Source: JBLMZW01 sp050259035 (GTDB taxonomy: Bacteria; Bacillota; Syntrophomonadia; Syntrophomonadales; DTU052). From it: a stretch of 64,000 bases of DNA. This document shows positions 19,398 through 26,363 of this stretch, piece by piece (the stretch's first letter is position 1; every line of letters begins with the position of its first letter). The stretch is taken from the NCBI GenBank assembly GCA_050259035.1, contig JBLMZW010000006.1, positions 1 through 64,000 of the forward strand, in the 5' to 3' direction. The notes under the pieces were generated by a model. It did not search any database. It was given only the letters and a program-made list of their open reading frames with translations, and was not told the origin of the DNA. The position numbers and the translations under genes are program-made.

Positions 19398-20327
19398 TTA
19401 CGATTGAGCCCTTTTAGCAGCCAGATGTTTCACCTGGGCTGTAAGGTTCAACATGTAAGTAAACTCTGGTTGTCTGGGACCTTGAACGGCGTCGTAATGG
19501 ATGGCTTTCATTCTTTGGATGACTCGTTCTGTTGATCCTTGTTCTTCATCGAGCAGCCTGCAGATTTCTTCTTTATGTGCTATAGCGCCATTCAATGAAC
19601 GTTCTAAAAAGCCTGTAACCTCTTCTCTGCCAACGATGACCAGCCCGTGCCCCTGGCAATAAATATCTGCCGGTACAGCAGACAATTTCTTGATTGAATT
19701 TACATATGCCTCATAGTCGTAAGCAAATTCAGTGGATATGTTCCCGGATGGTTCTAATAAACCGGCGGTTTCTCCGCCGATCAGAATTTTATCCTTCGGT
19801 AAATAGTAACTGGTATGATCCCGTGTATGACCGGGAGTTGCCAGAACCTGAACAGTCGCCCCCCGGCCCAGTTCAATTATCTGCCTATCTTCCAGTTCAA
19901 TATCGGGCTCGAAAGGTTGAAAAGGATCATCCAACAACATTGTCACATCAAAATCAACAGGAATATCAGGAATAGATTTTATAGCCTCTCCTGTCTTTTC
20001 ATTTAGCATACTAATAAGAGCAATTGCATTGGTTCGCTGCAAGATACTTTTAACATAAGGCGAAGCTGCAATCTTAAGAGATGAGAATTCCTGTTTAAGA
20101 TAAAAAACCGCCGCGCAATGATCCCAATGGGCATGCGTGAGGAAGATCATCCCTGGCTGCCGCTGACCAAGAATGGATCGGACGGCTTCCGCATAAATGC
20201 GTCCCCCGCAGGTAACGCCCCCCTCAAATAGCACGGGCAGCTCACCATCCAAAAGAAACATTGGAAAGCTGGTGGAACCCAGCATATGAAAGTTGTCCTT
20301 TATTGGACCGGTTTTCGTAATTAACAT
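19398..20327 (-). CDS. Metallo-beta-lactamase-fold hydrolase
   Basis: This 309-residue cytoplasmic protein has the binuclear zinc motif THAHWDHCAA (HxHxDH), a GHTRDHTS histidine site and the later QGHGLV histidine. The substrate is unknown; glyoxalase II-like thioesters or lactones are possible. The start is ATG at 20325-20327, which has AGGAGA six bases upstream; an upstream in-frame ATG at 20355-20357 lacks such a site. The C-terminal part (EEICRLL...) is helical, as in MBL plus accessory-helix families. It stands alone between repeat copies. Confidence 0.82.
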   Translation of the reverse strand: MLITKTGPIKDNFHMLGSTSFPMFLLDGELPVLFEGGVTCGGRIYAEAVRSILGQRQPGMIFLTHAHWDHCAAVFYLKQEFSSLKIAASPYVKSILQRTNAIALISMLNEKTGEAIKSIPDIPVDFDVTMLLDDPFQPFEPDIELEDRQIIELGRGATVQVLATPGHTRDHTSYYLPKDKILIGGETAGLLEPSGNISTEFAYDYEAYVNSIKKLSAVPADIYCQGHGLVIVGREEVTGFLERSLNGAIAHKEEICRLLDEEQGSTERVIQRMKAIHYDAVQGPRQPEFTYMLNLTAQVKHLAAKRAQS

Positions 20328-20483
20328 AAACATCTCCTGTTCAGAAGCATTATTCAATGCTATTTTACCTTTTATGTTTTAGTGTTTGTAATATATTTTA
20401 ATAGCAGCAAATCACTAGCTATGAGTCGGCTTGCAGGCTTTGACGTTTGAGAAACTGATTCTTCCATCGTTTCTATGTTAGTT

Positions 20484-20492
20484 TGTTATAAT
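20484..20492 (+). promoter_or_regulatory. Extended -10 promoter element of the deacetylase gene
   Basis: TGTTATAAT matches TGnTATAAT and lies 48 bases before the deacetylase start. It is identical to the element before ftsQ. No clear -35 hexamer is seen at the normal distance. Confidence 0.4.
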
Positions 20493-20540
20493 TAGTAAAT
20501 TGATAAATGCAGAATCAACTCAAATATGATTGGAGACAGA

Positions 20541-21254
20541 ATGAAAAAAATAATTATCAAAGGCTTTATAACGCTGATAGTTCTGTTCTTGCTCCTACTT
20601 GGTACTTATAAACTTATGAATTCGAGAACCTATCAATTTTTTGGTGGATTAACCAATCATGTAGAGACGAATAAAAAAGTAGTGGCTTTAACATTTGATG
20701 ATGGTCCAACGAGTAATGTAAAACAGATTATACCTCTTCTGGATAAGTATCATGCCAAGGCTACATTCTTCTTAATCGGTATTGAGTTGGAGAATAACCC
20801 TTGGGAAGGACAAAGAATAGCCGAAGCAGGTCATCAAATAGGAAACCATACATATATTCACAAATATCTTATCTTTAAAAGTCCTTCTGTCATTAAGCGA
20901 GAAATAGAAAGAACCAACCAGTTGATTCGTAAAACAGGTTATGATGGGGAAATCGTTTTCCGCCCGCCATTTGGAAAAAAACTTGTCTTATTACCCTATT
21001 ATTTAAAGATCCATAACATGCAAACTGTCACTTGGGACCTGGAGCCGGACACCTACTATACTTCTGTCTCTGATAAAGTGAATTACGTAGATAGAAACGT
21101 AAAGCCGGGATCTATCATTCTGATGCATCCGATGTATGATGATACCGGGAATGAGTTGAAAGCAACGGAAGGGATACTTAAACATTTGTCTTCAGAAGGA
21201 TATAAATTTGTAACTGTTGATGAGTTACAGCAGACAGCAACATCTCACAAGTAA
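20541..21254 (+). CDS. Polysaccharide deacetylase (CE4), membrane-anchored
   Basis: This NodB-homology deacetylase of about 237 residues is predicted to remove acetyl groups from peptidoglycan or another polysaccharide outside the cell. A single N-terminal anchor (about residues 5-22) precedes the catalytic domain. Motif 1 is TFDDGP, motif 2 is the metal-binding HTYIH, motif 3 is RPPFG and the late motif is ILMHP. ATG 20541 was chosen because GGAGA (20532-20536) precedes it. Its base composition is more AT-rich than its neighbours, and repeats bracket it, suggesting acquisition. Confidence 0.88.
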   Translation: MKKIIIKGFITLIVLFLLLLGTYKLMNSRTYQFFGGLTNHVETNKKVVALTFDDGPTSNVKQIIPLLDKYHAKATFFLIGIELENNPWEGQRIAEAGHQIGNHTYIHKYLIFKSPSVIKREIERTNQLIRKTGYDGEIVFRPPFGKKLVLLPYYLKIHNMQTVTWDLEPDTYYTSVSDKVNYVDRNVKPGSIILMHPMYDDTGNELKATEGILKHLSSEGYKFVTVDELQQTATSHK

Positions 21255-21324
21255 TTATGTTCCATTACAAAATTATTCCCCTTCTTATGTACTATCCAAA
21301 TGCAATACATTGGTCTATTTCGTA

Positions 21325-21536
21325 TGGGGTGAACGGCTAACGAGCGATATTCGACGAGCCATTGTAACGCCCGGCACAGTTGAGGCCAATTTCCAGTGGC
21401 GGGTTAGGGCAACTGGAGTTGTACTACCTGCCACCACTATCGCGGATGTAGTGTTGGCAGGGTGCCCGACGCCGGTGAAACAAGCCGTGGGTGTTGCTGG
21501 TGAGGAGACCAGGAGCGAGTAGTGTTCAGTCCAACC
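21325..21536 (+). repeat. MITE-like interspersed repeat, copy B
   Basis: This is the full-length copy (212 bp) matching copy A in inverted orientation. Ends are TGGGGTGAAC and GTTCAGTCCA, imperfect terminal inverted repeats. Internal blocks such as CGGGTTAGGGCAACTGG, CCACTACTATC-like and GAAACAAGCCGT are shared with copy A. Together with copy A it brackets the MBL hydrolase and deacetylase genes. Confidence 0.75.
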
Positions 21537-21547
21537 ATACTAAAAAT

Positions 21548-21760
21548 GGGGATAGCATTAAGTCCTTCATGCGGAGGGATTCCTCGCCTGGAACTCCATA
21601 CCTCAAATTCGGTATGAATCGGCAACCTTCCGACTAGCCATCCATGGCTAGGACGGAAGGTGTCAAAACATCCTGTTTTGCCATCCATTTCATAGCCCTC
21701 ATTTTCGCTGGGAGTTCCAACGGCTCGTCATACACCGCACTTCCGGACTTCATGCTATCC
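21548..21760. repeat. Long imperfect inverted repeat with nested hairpins
   Basis: An outer stem pairs GGATAGCATTAAGTCC (21549 on) with GGACTTCATGCTATCC (ending 21760), one mismatch in this block. Inside lie a GGAACTCC / GGAGTTCC pair (about 21590-21597 and 21711-21718), a CATACC / GGTATG hairpin and a strong hairpin ACCTTCCG...CGGAAGGT around 21628-21661. It is unrelated in sequence to repeats A-C and sits between copies B and C. It may be another MITE or a structured RNA. Confidence 0.65.
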
Positions 21761-21797
21761 TGACCCAGTAAGTTATCTTGACCTCTAGTCTGGATAG

Positions 21798-21884
21798 GTT
21801 GGGGTGAACAGCTAACGAGCGACATTAGACGAACTGCTGGTGTAGCCGGCGAGGAGACCGGAAACAAATGGCGTTCAGCCCAAC
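21798..21884 (+). repeat. MITE-like repeat, copy C (internally deleted)
   Basis: This 87-bp element keeps both ends of the repeat family (GTTGGGGTGAACAGCTAACG and GCGTTCAGCCCAAC) and the GGCGAGGAGACCGG block, but lacks the central ~120 bp. Retention of both termini in a shortened copy is typical of MITE families. Confidence 0.65.
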
Positions 21885-21950
21885 ACCACTTCTCAACCGA
21901 ATGACTTATCTAAAGAATAATGAACTATAAATTTTTGAGGCCGACAGCTA

Positions 21951-21983
21951 ATGACAAAATCTGGAAGAACCATTTGCTATACT
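21951..21983 (+). promoter_or_regulatory. Candidate spoIIG promoter with long spacer
   Basis: ATGACA (21951-21956) and TATACT (21978-21983) are 21 bp apart. This resembles the Bacillus spoIIG promoter, which has an over-long spacer and needs Spo0A~P. A partial Spo0A-box match (CCGACA, 21941-21946) lies just upstream. The assignment is tentative. Confidence 0.35.
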
Positions 21984-22070
21984 TTATCAGTAATGTTTCC
22001 GGGTACCTTGTCATAGTCTTATAAAGGTGGCAAGATGCTTCACACTCCACCAATCGGAGGGTGACAGCTT

Positions 22071-22967
22071 ATGATCACGGGTCATACTATCTACATAGAT
22101 GTCCTGTTTCTCGAAAACCTCATAATGGACTTTTTCATATTATGGGCTACATCAAAACTGGTAGGAATAAAAACTCACTATGGGAGAATTATTACTGCAT
22201 CCATTCTTGGGGCTATTTATGCCATTGGCAATGTGTTCCCCGAGCTATCCAACTGGTATACCCTCAGTATTAAAGTGCTTTTTTCCGGATTAATGGCTAT
22301 TATAGCTTTTTGGCCAAAAGGCTGGCGCGAGTTCTTTAAACTATGGGCATGTTTTTATGGTGTCGGATTTGTCATGGCGGGGGCGGTAATTGGTTTGTCC
22401 TTTCTCTTTCATAACGGAGTTGGCCAATCCAACTATCAGTTCTCCTATTTTTGGTTGGGCGGAGGAATAGCCTGTGCTTTAGGCCTGGGAATGTACGGGG
22501 AACGTATGATGAGAGAACGGGTAGTCCCCAATATCCTGAATTGTCCGGTTCAAGTGCGGTTTGGAACTGCATGGTGCGAAGGTCATGGCTTTATAGATAC
22601 TGGTAATAATTTAACTGATCCCTTTACCCATAAACCGGTAGTAATCGCCGAATACCATATGCTAAAAGACTGTTTTCCCCCGGATGTCTGTCAGGCCATG
22701 GATGACAATAATGAAGACCTTTTTGAGGCATTGTCCCAAACCAGCTGGGCCCATCGCATTCGGTTAATTCCATTCAGTTCTATTGGTAAACCGCATGGGT
22801 TGTTGGTGGGGGTAAGAAGTGACGAATTAGTGGTGCAATCGGGAGATAAATGTTTCAACTACCCGGGGTTGGTAGTTGGACTATACCGGGAAAGGCTTAG
22901 CCCGGATGGAAGATTTCAGATGCTGCTCCCGGCCTGCATATTTGGAAAACAGGAGGTCTCGGCATGA
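22071..22967 (+). CDS. spoIIGA: Pro-sigma-E processing aspartic peptidase
   Basis: SpoIIGA sits in the mother-cell side of the forespore septum and cleaves the SigE pro-sequence after signalling from SpoIIR. The 298-residue protein has five N-terminal membrane segments (to about residue 145), then a retropepsin-like domain with the catalytic FIDTGNNLTDP motif. The ATG follows GGAGGGTGAC. Its stop overlaps the start of sigE, and its activator gene spoIIR lies 1.7 kb downstream. Confidence 0.93.
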   Translation: MITGHTIYIDVLFLENLIMDFFILWATSKLVGIKTHYGRIITASILGAIYAIGNVFPELSNWYTLSIKVLFSGLMAIIAFWPKGWREFFKLWACFYGVGFVMAGAVIGLSFLFHNGVGQSNYQFSYFWLGGGIACALGLGMYGERMMRERVVPNILNCPVQVRFGTAWCEGHGFIDTGNNLTDPFTHKPVVIAEYHMLKDCFPPDVCQAMDDNNEDLFEALSQTSWAHRIRLIPFSSIGKPHGLLVGVRSDELVVQSGDKCFNYPGLVVGLYRERLSPDGRFQMLLPACIFGKQEVSA

Positions 22968-23692
22968 GTAAATTCTGGTTCAGGATCATTTCATATTTAA
23001 GAAATCTGGCAGTCCGATTTTTAATAAAAACCCATCTATATCAGTATGTGTATTATGTAGGCAGTACAGAGGTCTTGCCTCCCCCACTGTCCGGGGAAGA
23101 AGAAAACCAACTGATTCAACAGCTTGAAGCCGGCAATTTAACAGTAAAAAGCTCCTTAATCGAACATAATCTAAGACTGGTCGTTTACATAGCGAAAAAA
23201 TTTGAAAATACGGGTATTAATATAGAAGATCTGGTCTCGATTGGGACTATAGGCCTGATAAAGGCTGTCAACACCTTCGATCCCGGGAAAAATATTAAAC
23301 TAGCCACCTACGCCTCCCGCTGCATCGAAAATGAAATACTAATGTATCTAAGGCGTAACATCAAAACCAGAATTGAGGTATCCCTGGACGAGCCTTTAAA
23401 TGTTGACTGGGATGGCAACGAACTGTTGTTATCCGATGTACTTGGAACTGAAGCCGATATGATCTATAAGACCATCGAAAATGAAGTTGAGAAAAAAATC
23501 CTCTGGCAGGCTATGACCAAACTGGCTCCCAGAGAAAAGAAGATTATTCAACTGCGTTTTGGTTTTGAGGATGGAACAGAAAAGACCCAAAAAGAGGTAG
23601 CTGATATTCTGGGAATCTCCCAATCATATATCTCCCGCCTGGAAAAGCGAATATTAAAACGTTTACGCAGAGAAATGAAAAAAGTCGAGTAA
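22964..23692 (+). CDS. sigE: RNA polymerase sigma-E factor (early mother cell)
   Basis: This sigma-70 family factor of 242 residues carries an N-terminal hydrophobic or basic pro-sequence (about residues 1-27) that SpoIIGA removes. Regions 2.1-2.4 (NLRLVVYIAKKFENTGINIEDLVSIGTIGLIKAV) and region 4 helix-turn-helix (TQKEVADILGISQSYISRLEKR) are clear. It overlaps spoIIGA by four bases, giving coupled expression. It directs the first mother-cell programme of sporulation. Confidence 0.95.
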   Translation: MSKFWFRIISYLRNLAVRFLIKTHLYQYVYYVGSTEVLPPPLSGEEENQLIQQLEAGNLTVKSSLIEHNLRLVVYIAKKFENTGINIEDLVSIGTIGLIKAVNTFDPGKNIKLATYASRCIENEILMYLRRNIKTRIEVSLDEPLNVDWDGNELLLSDVLGTEADMIYKTIENEVEKKILWQAMTKLAPREKKIIQLRFGFEDGTEKTQKEVADILGISQSYISRLEKRILKRLRREMKKVE

Positions 23693-23903
23693 CCCACTCG
23701 AATAACTGTTCGACTGGTCGGCCGCGAACCAGCCCAAAGCAGTTTCCGTTTTCCACCGCGTTACATCCATTATTCCCTCATTAAATACTCCCTTCAAAAC
23801 AAATGTAAAAATTTGCCCCTTTTGCCATAAACCTCGGAATAAACTTTTTCCTGAAAGTGAATAATGAAAATGAAAAAATCAATTGATGTAAAGGATTGAG
23901 GGG

Positions 23904-24683
23904 ATGGCCAGACTTATCAACAAGGTTGAAATATGCGGCGTTAACACGTCCAATCTCCCGGTTCTAAAAAACGAAGAAATGAAAAGATTATTTCACCGTA
24001 TGAAGGAGGGCGAAAGGCAAGCCAGAGAAGACCTTATAAGAGGTAATCTAAGATTGGTTCTTAGTGTAATTCAGAGATTTAATAACCGCGGTGAATTCGT
24101 TGATGACCTTTTTCAAATAGGATGCATTGGGTTAATTAAAGCTATTGATAATTTTGATCTGGAACAGAACGTACGGTTTTCCACCTACGCAGTACCTATG
24201 ATAATCGGGGAAATCAGAAGATATCTAAGGGATAACAATCCCATTAGGGTCTCAAGATCTTTACGGGATATCGCTTACCGGGCTCTGCAAATTAGGGAAC
24301 GATTAGTAGCTGAGAAATCCAGAGAGCCGAGTCTGCAGGAGATCGCGGAGCAGCTATCGATACCCCAGGAGGAAGTAGTTTTTGCCCTGGATGCCATACA
24401 GGAACCAGTTTCCCTGTTTGAACCGATTTATAACGATGGTGGAGACCCTATCCTGGTAATGGACCAGATAAGTGATGATAAAAGTACTGATGATATATGG
24501 CTGGAGGAAATATCAATCAAAGAAGCTTTAAAGCGCTTGGGAGAACGCGAGAGATTAATCCTAAGTCTCAGGTTTTTTGAAGGCAAGACCCAGATGGAAG
24601 TTGCAGATGAAATAGGGATTAGTCAGGCTCAAGTATCGCGACTCGAAAAGGCGGCTTTAAAACACATGAAAAAGTATATGTAA
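23904..24683 (+). CDS. sigG: RNA polymerase sigma-G factor (late forespore)
   Basis: This 259-residue sigma-70 factor resembles SigG. The N-terminal VEICGVNTSNLPVL segment matches the conserved SigG start, followed by region 2 (GNLRLVLSVIQRF...DDLFQIGCIGLIKAI), region 3 and region 4 (TQMEVADEIGISQAQVSRLEK). It follows sigE after a 211-base gap. In Bacillus that gap carries a SigF/SigG promoter; I could not identify one convincingly here. Confidence 0.93.
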   Translation: MARLINKVEICGVNTSNLPVLKNEEMKRLFHRMKEGERQAREDLIRGNLRLVLSVIQRFNNRGEFVDDLFQIGCIGLIKAIDNFDLEQNVRFSTYAVPMIIGEIRRYLRDNNPIRVSRSLRDIAYRALQIRERLVAEKSREPSLQEIAEQLSIPQEEVVFALDAIQEPVSLFEPIYNDGGDPILVMDQISDDKSTDDIWLEEISIKEALKRLGERERLILSLRFFEGKTQMEVADEIGISQAQVSRLEKAALKHMKKYM

Positions 24684-24696
24684 GGAGGAGTAAAGG

Positions 24697-25278
24697 GTGA
24701 AAAAGGTATGGGGGCTGATTATTTTGCTCCTGATCATAGGCTTGGCCTTCCCTCTCACCCAGTACTTGCTCAGGATCCAGAAAGCGTTTACACCGGATAA
24801 TCTAATAAGGATACACGTTGTGGCTAATAGTGACTCAACATTCGACCAGGCCACGAAAATTCAGGTAAAAGACCGGATCGTTGAATGGCTTTCCCCCAGG
24901 TTGGCTATGAGTGGATCGGTCAACCAGAGCAAAGAATTCCTGGGCAATAATCTGGAGACTATAATGGCCATTGCCTATGATGAGATCAAGAACAACCAAG
25001 CTGGTTATTCCGCTTATGCCACCGTGGGGGAATTCGAGTTTCCTACAAAGAGTTACGGAGAACTTACCTTACCCCGGGGAAAATACACGGCCTTAAGGGT
25101 GGTGTTAGGGGAAGGCAAAGGAAAGAACTGGTGGTGTGTCTTATATCCTCCCTTGTGTTTAGGACAGCAAAAGGCCAGTATCAGTGAAAACAAACCGGGC
25201 TTATACGTTGCCAAAATGACCAAAAAGCCTCTAAAAAGAAAAGCCGCTTCCCGGAACAAAAAAACCATTGTAAATTGA
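24697..25278 (+). CDS. spoIIR: Stage II sporulation protein R
   Basis: SpoIIR is the forespore-secreted signal that activates SpoIIGA across the septum. The 193-residue protein has an N-terminal signal/anchor (residues 4-22) and the family signature NLIRIHVVANSDS. Start GTG 24697 follows AAGGAGGAG. Its position immediately after sigG is notable, because it places the SigE-activating signal and its receptor in one block. A terminator follows directly. Confidence 0.92.
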   Translation: MKKVWGLIILLLIIGLAFPLTQYLLRIQKAFTPDNLIRIHVVANSDSTFDQATKIQVKDRIVEWLSPRLAMSGSVNQSKEFLGNNLETIMAIAYDEIKNNQAGYSAYATVGEFEFPTKSYGELTLPRGKYTALRVVLGEGKGKNWWCVLYPPLCLGQQKASISENKPGLYVAKMTKKPLKRKAASRNKKTIVN

Positions 25279-25310
25279 AAAAGCTCCGCCCGCCGGAGCT
25301 TTATTTATTT
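25279..25310 (+). terminator. Rho-independent terminator after spoIIR
   Basis: A nine-base stem AAAGCTCCG / CGGAGCTTT with a short loop is followed by TATTTATTT. It closes the spoIIGA-sigE-sigG-spoIIR block. Confidence 0.85.
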
Positions 25311-25478
25311 CTGCTTAACCTATAACCTCTCTTACCTGCCTTATATTTCCGCGATGCGGAATACATCTTAATCCCGCTTTCCCAAAAAGAATATTGCTTT
25401 TAATCACATGTATTATTAGTTGTTCATATATTAAAAGTGAAGAGAAATGAATACACTCCTGGCAGAGGGGGAATCGAA

Positions 25479-25742
25479 ATGATAAAAATATCTGACCTGA
25501 GAAGCCGTGAGGTAATAAATGTCCTGGACGGCAAAAGACTTGGCCTCATTAAGGATATCGATCTTGATGTGGATCGAGGCAAAATTACATCGCTGGTATT
25601 GCCTGGGCCCAACAAATTTATGAATTTCTTTACCCGCAGAGAAGATATAGTAGTTCCGTGGGAAAGAATAGTTAAAATTGGGCAGGATGTTATTCTGGTG
25701 GAAATATTACCCTACGCTGAACTGCAACGTATGAATGAGTAA
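25479..25742 (+). CDS. ymxH: YlmC/YmxH PRC-barrel sporulation-associated protein
   Basis: This small 87-residue cytoplasmic protein has a PRC-barrel fold: ISDLRSREVINVLDGKRLGLIKDIDLDVDRGKI. The YlmC/YmxH family is found in sporeformers, often near sigG or spo genes, with unknown molecular function. ATG 25479 follows AGAGGGGGA. It stands alone between the spoIIR terminator and the nrdR promoter. Confidence 0.85.
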   Translation: MIKISDLRSREVINVLDGKRLGLIKDIDLDVDRGKITSLVLPGPNKFMNFFTRREDIVVPWERIVKIGQDVILVEILPYAELQRMNE

Positions 25743-25844
25743 GTTGTCAAAATAGTCACATAAAGTTGGAAAATAAACCTATATGCTCGAATAAAGAATT
25801 TGAGGTTGGCGCCAAGATTATCGATAATAGTAGCAGATATGGTA

Positions 25845-25877
25845 TGGTATAATACTTGTTACCACTATATATTGAGG
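25845..25877 (+). promoter_or_regulatory. Extended -10 promoter and NrdR box of the nrdR-nrdDG operon
   Basis: TGGTATAAT (25845-25853) is an extended -10. It is followed at 25862-25877 by CCACTATATATTGAGG, which matches 13 of 16 positions of the NrdR-box consensus ACACWATATATWGTGT. The box lies just upstream of the nrdR ribosome-binding site, fitting autorepression by ATP/dATP-bound NrdR. A clear second box at two-turn spacing was not found. Confidence 0.6.
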
Positions 25878-25885
25878 AGAATGCT

Positions 25886-26362
25886 ATGAAGTGTCCTCAT
25901 TGTCAACAACCGGAAAGCCGTGTGCTTGACTCGCGGACAAGCGATGATGGTTCGGTTATTCGGAGAAGGCGCGAATGTATAATCTGCAAACGGAGGTTCA
26001 CCACTTATGAGCGAATCGAGGACCGTCCTTTACTGGTGGTTAAGAGAGAAGGAAATCGAGAGGTTTTCAATCGGGACAAGCTGATTCGTGGAATTACCAA
26101 GGCCACCGAAAAGCGTCTGGTATCCAGCGATACCATTGAAAGTACAGTCGCTGAGATAGAGAAAGAGCTAAAGGATGAATTCGATAGGGAAGTCTCAAGT
26201 CAGGAGATAGGGGAGAAGGTAATGGATCGTTTACGATTTATTGATGAAGTTGCTTATGTAAGATTTGCTTCTGTATACAGACAATTTACCGATGTAGATG
26301 GTTTTGTTAAGACGGTCCAACAGCTAAAAAATCAGGAAACAGATGATTTGGGGGAGGATTAA
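25886..26362 (+). CDS. nrdR: Ribonucleotide reductase regulator NrdR
   Basis: NrdR is an ATP/dATP-sensing repressor of ribonucleotide reductase genes. The N-terminal zinc ribbon (CPHC...CIIC, residues 3-34) is followed by an ATP-cone (LVVKREGNREVFNRDKLIRGI...). Length 158 aa is standard. ATG 25886 was chosen because GAGGAG lies seven bases before it; an upstream in-frame ATG lacks this. It is directly upstream of nrdD, its expected target. Confidence 0.95.
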   Translation: MKCPHCQQPESRVLDSRTSDDGSVIRRRRECIICKRRFTTYERIEDRPLLVVKREGNREVFNRDKLIRGITKATEKRLVSSDTIESTVAEIEKELKDEFDREVSSQEIGEKVMDRLRFIDEVAYVRFASVYRQFTDVDGFVKTVQQLKNQETDDLGED

Positions 26363-26363
26363 G

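Larger units (their letters stand above)
21255..22070. other. Repeat-rich non-coding region upstream of spoIIGA
   Basis: These 816 bases contain no supported gene. They hold repeat copy B (21325-21536), an unrelated nested inverted-repeat element (21548-21760), the shortened copy C (21798-21884), and finally the spoIIGA promoter region. Frames that cross the repeats are short and lack ribosome-binding sites. Confidence 0.75.

Noticed and set aside
19150..21884. Repeats A-C as integron attC sites, because their ends contain GTTRRRY and RYYYAAC
   Set aside because: attC sites run RYYYAAC to GTTRRRY; here the order is reversed and there is no integrase or cassette array. Terminal inverted repeats fit a MITE better.
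23693..23903. A SigF/SigG promoter upstream of sigG
   Set aside because: A TGAATA -35-like hexamer is present but no acceptable -10 follows at the right distance.
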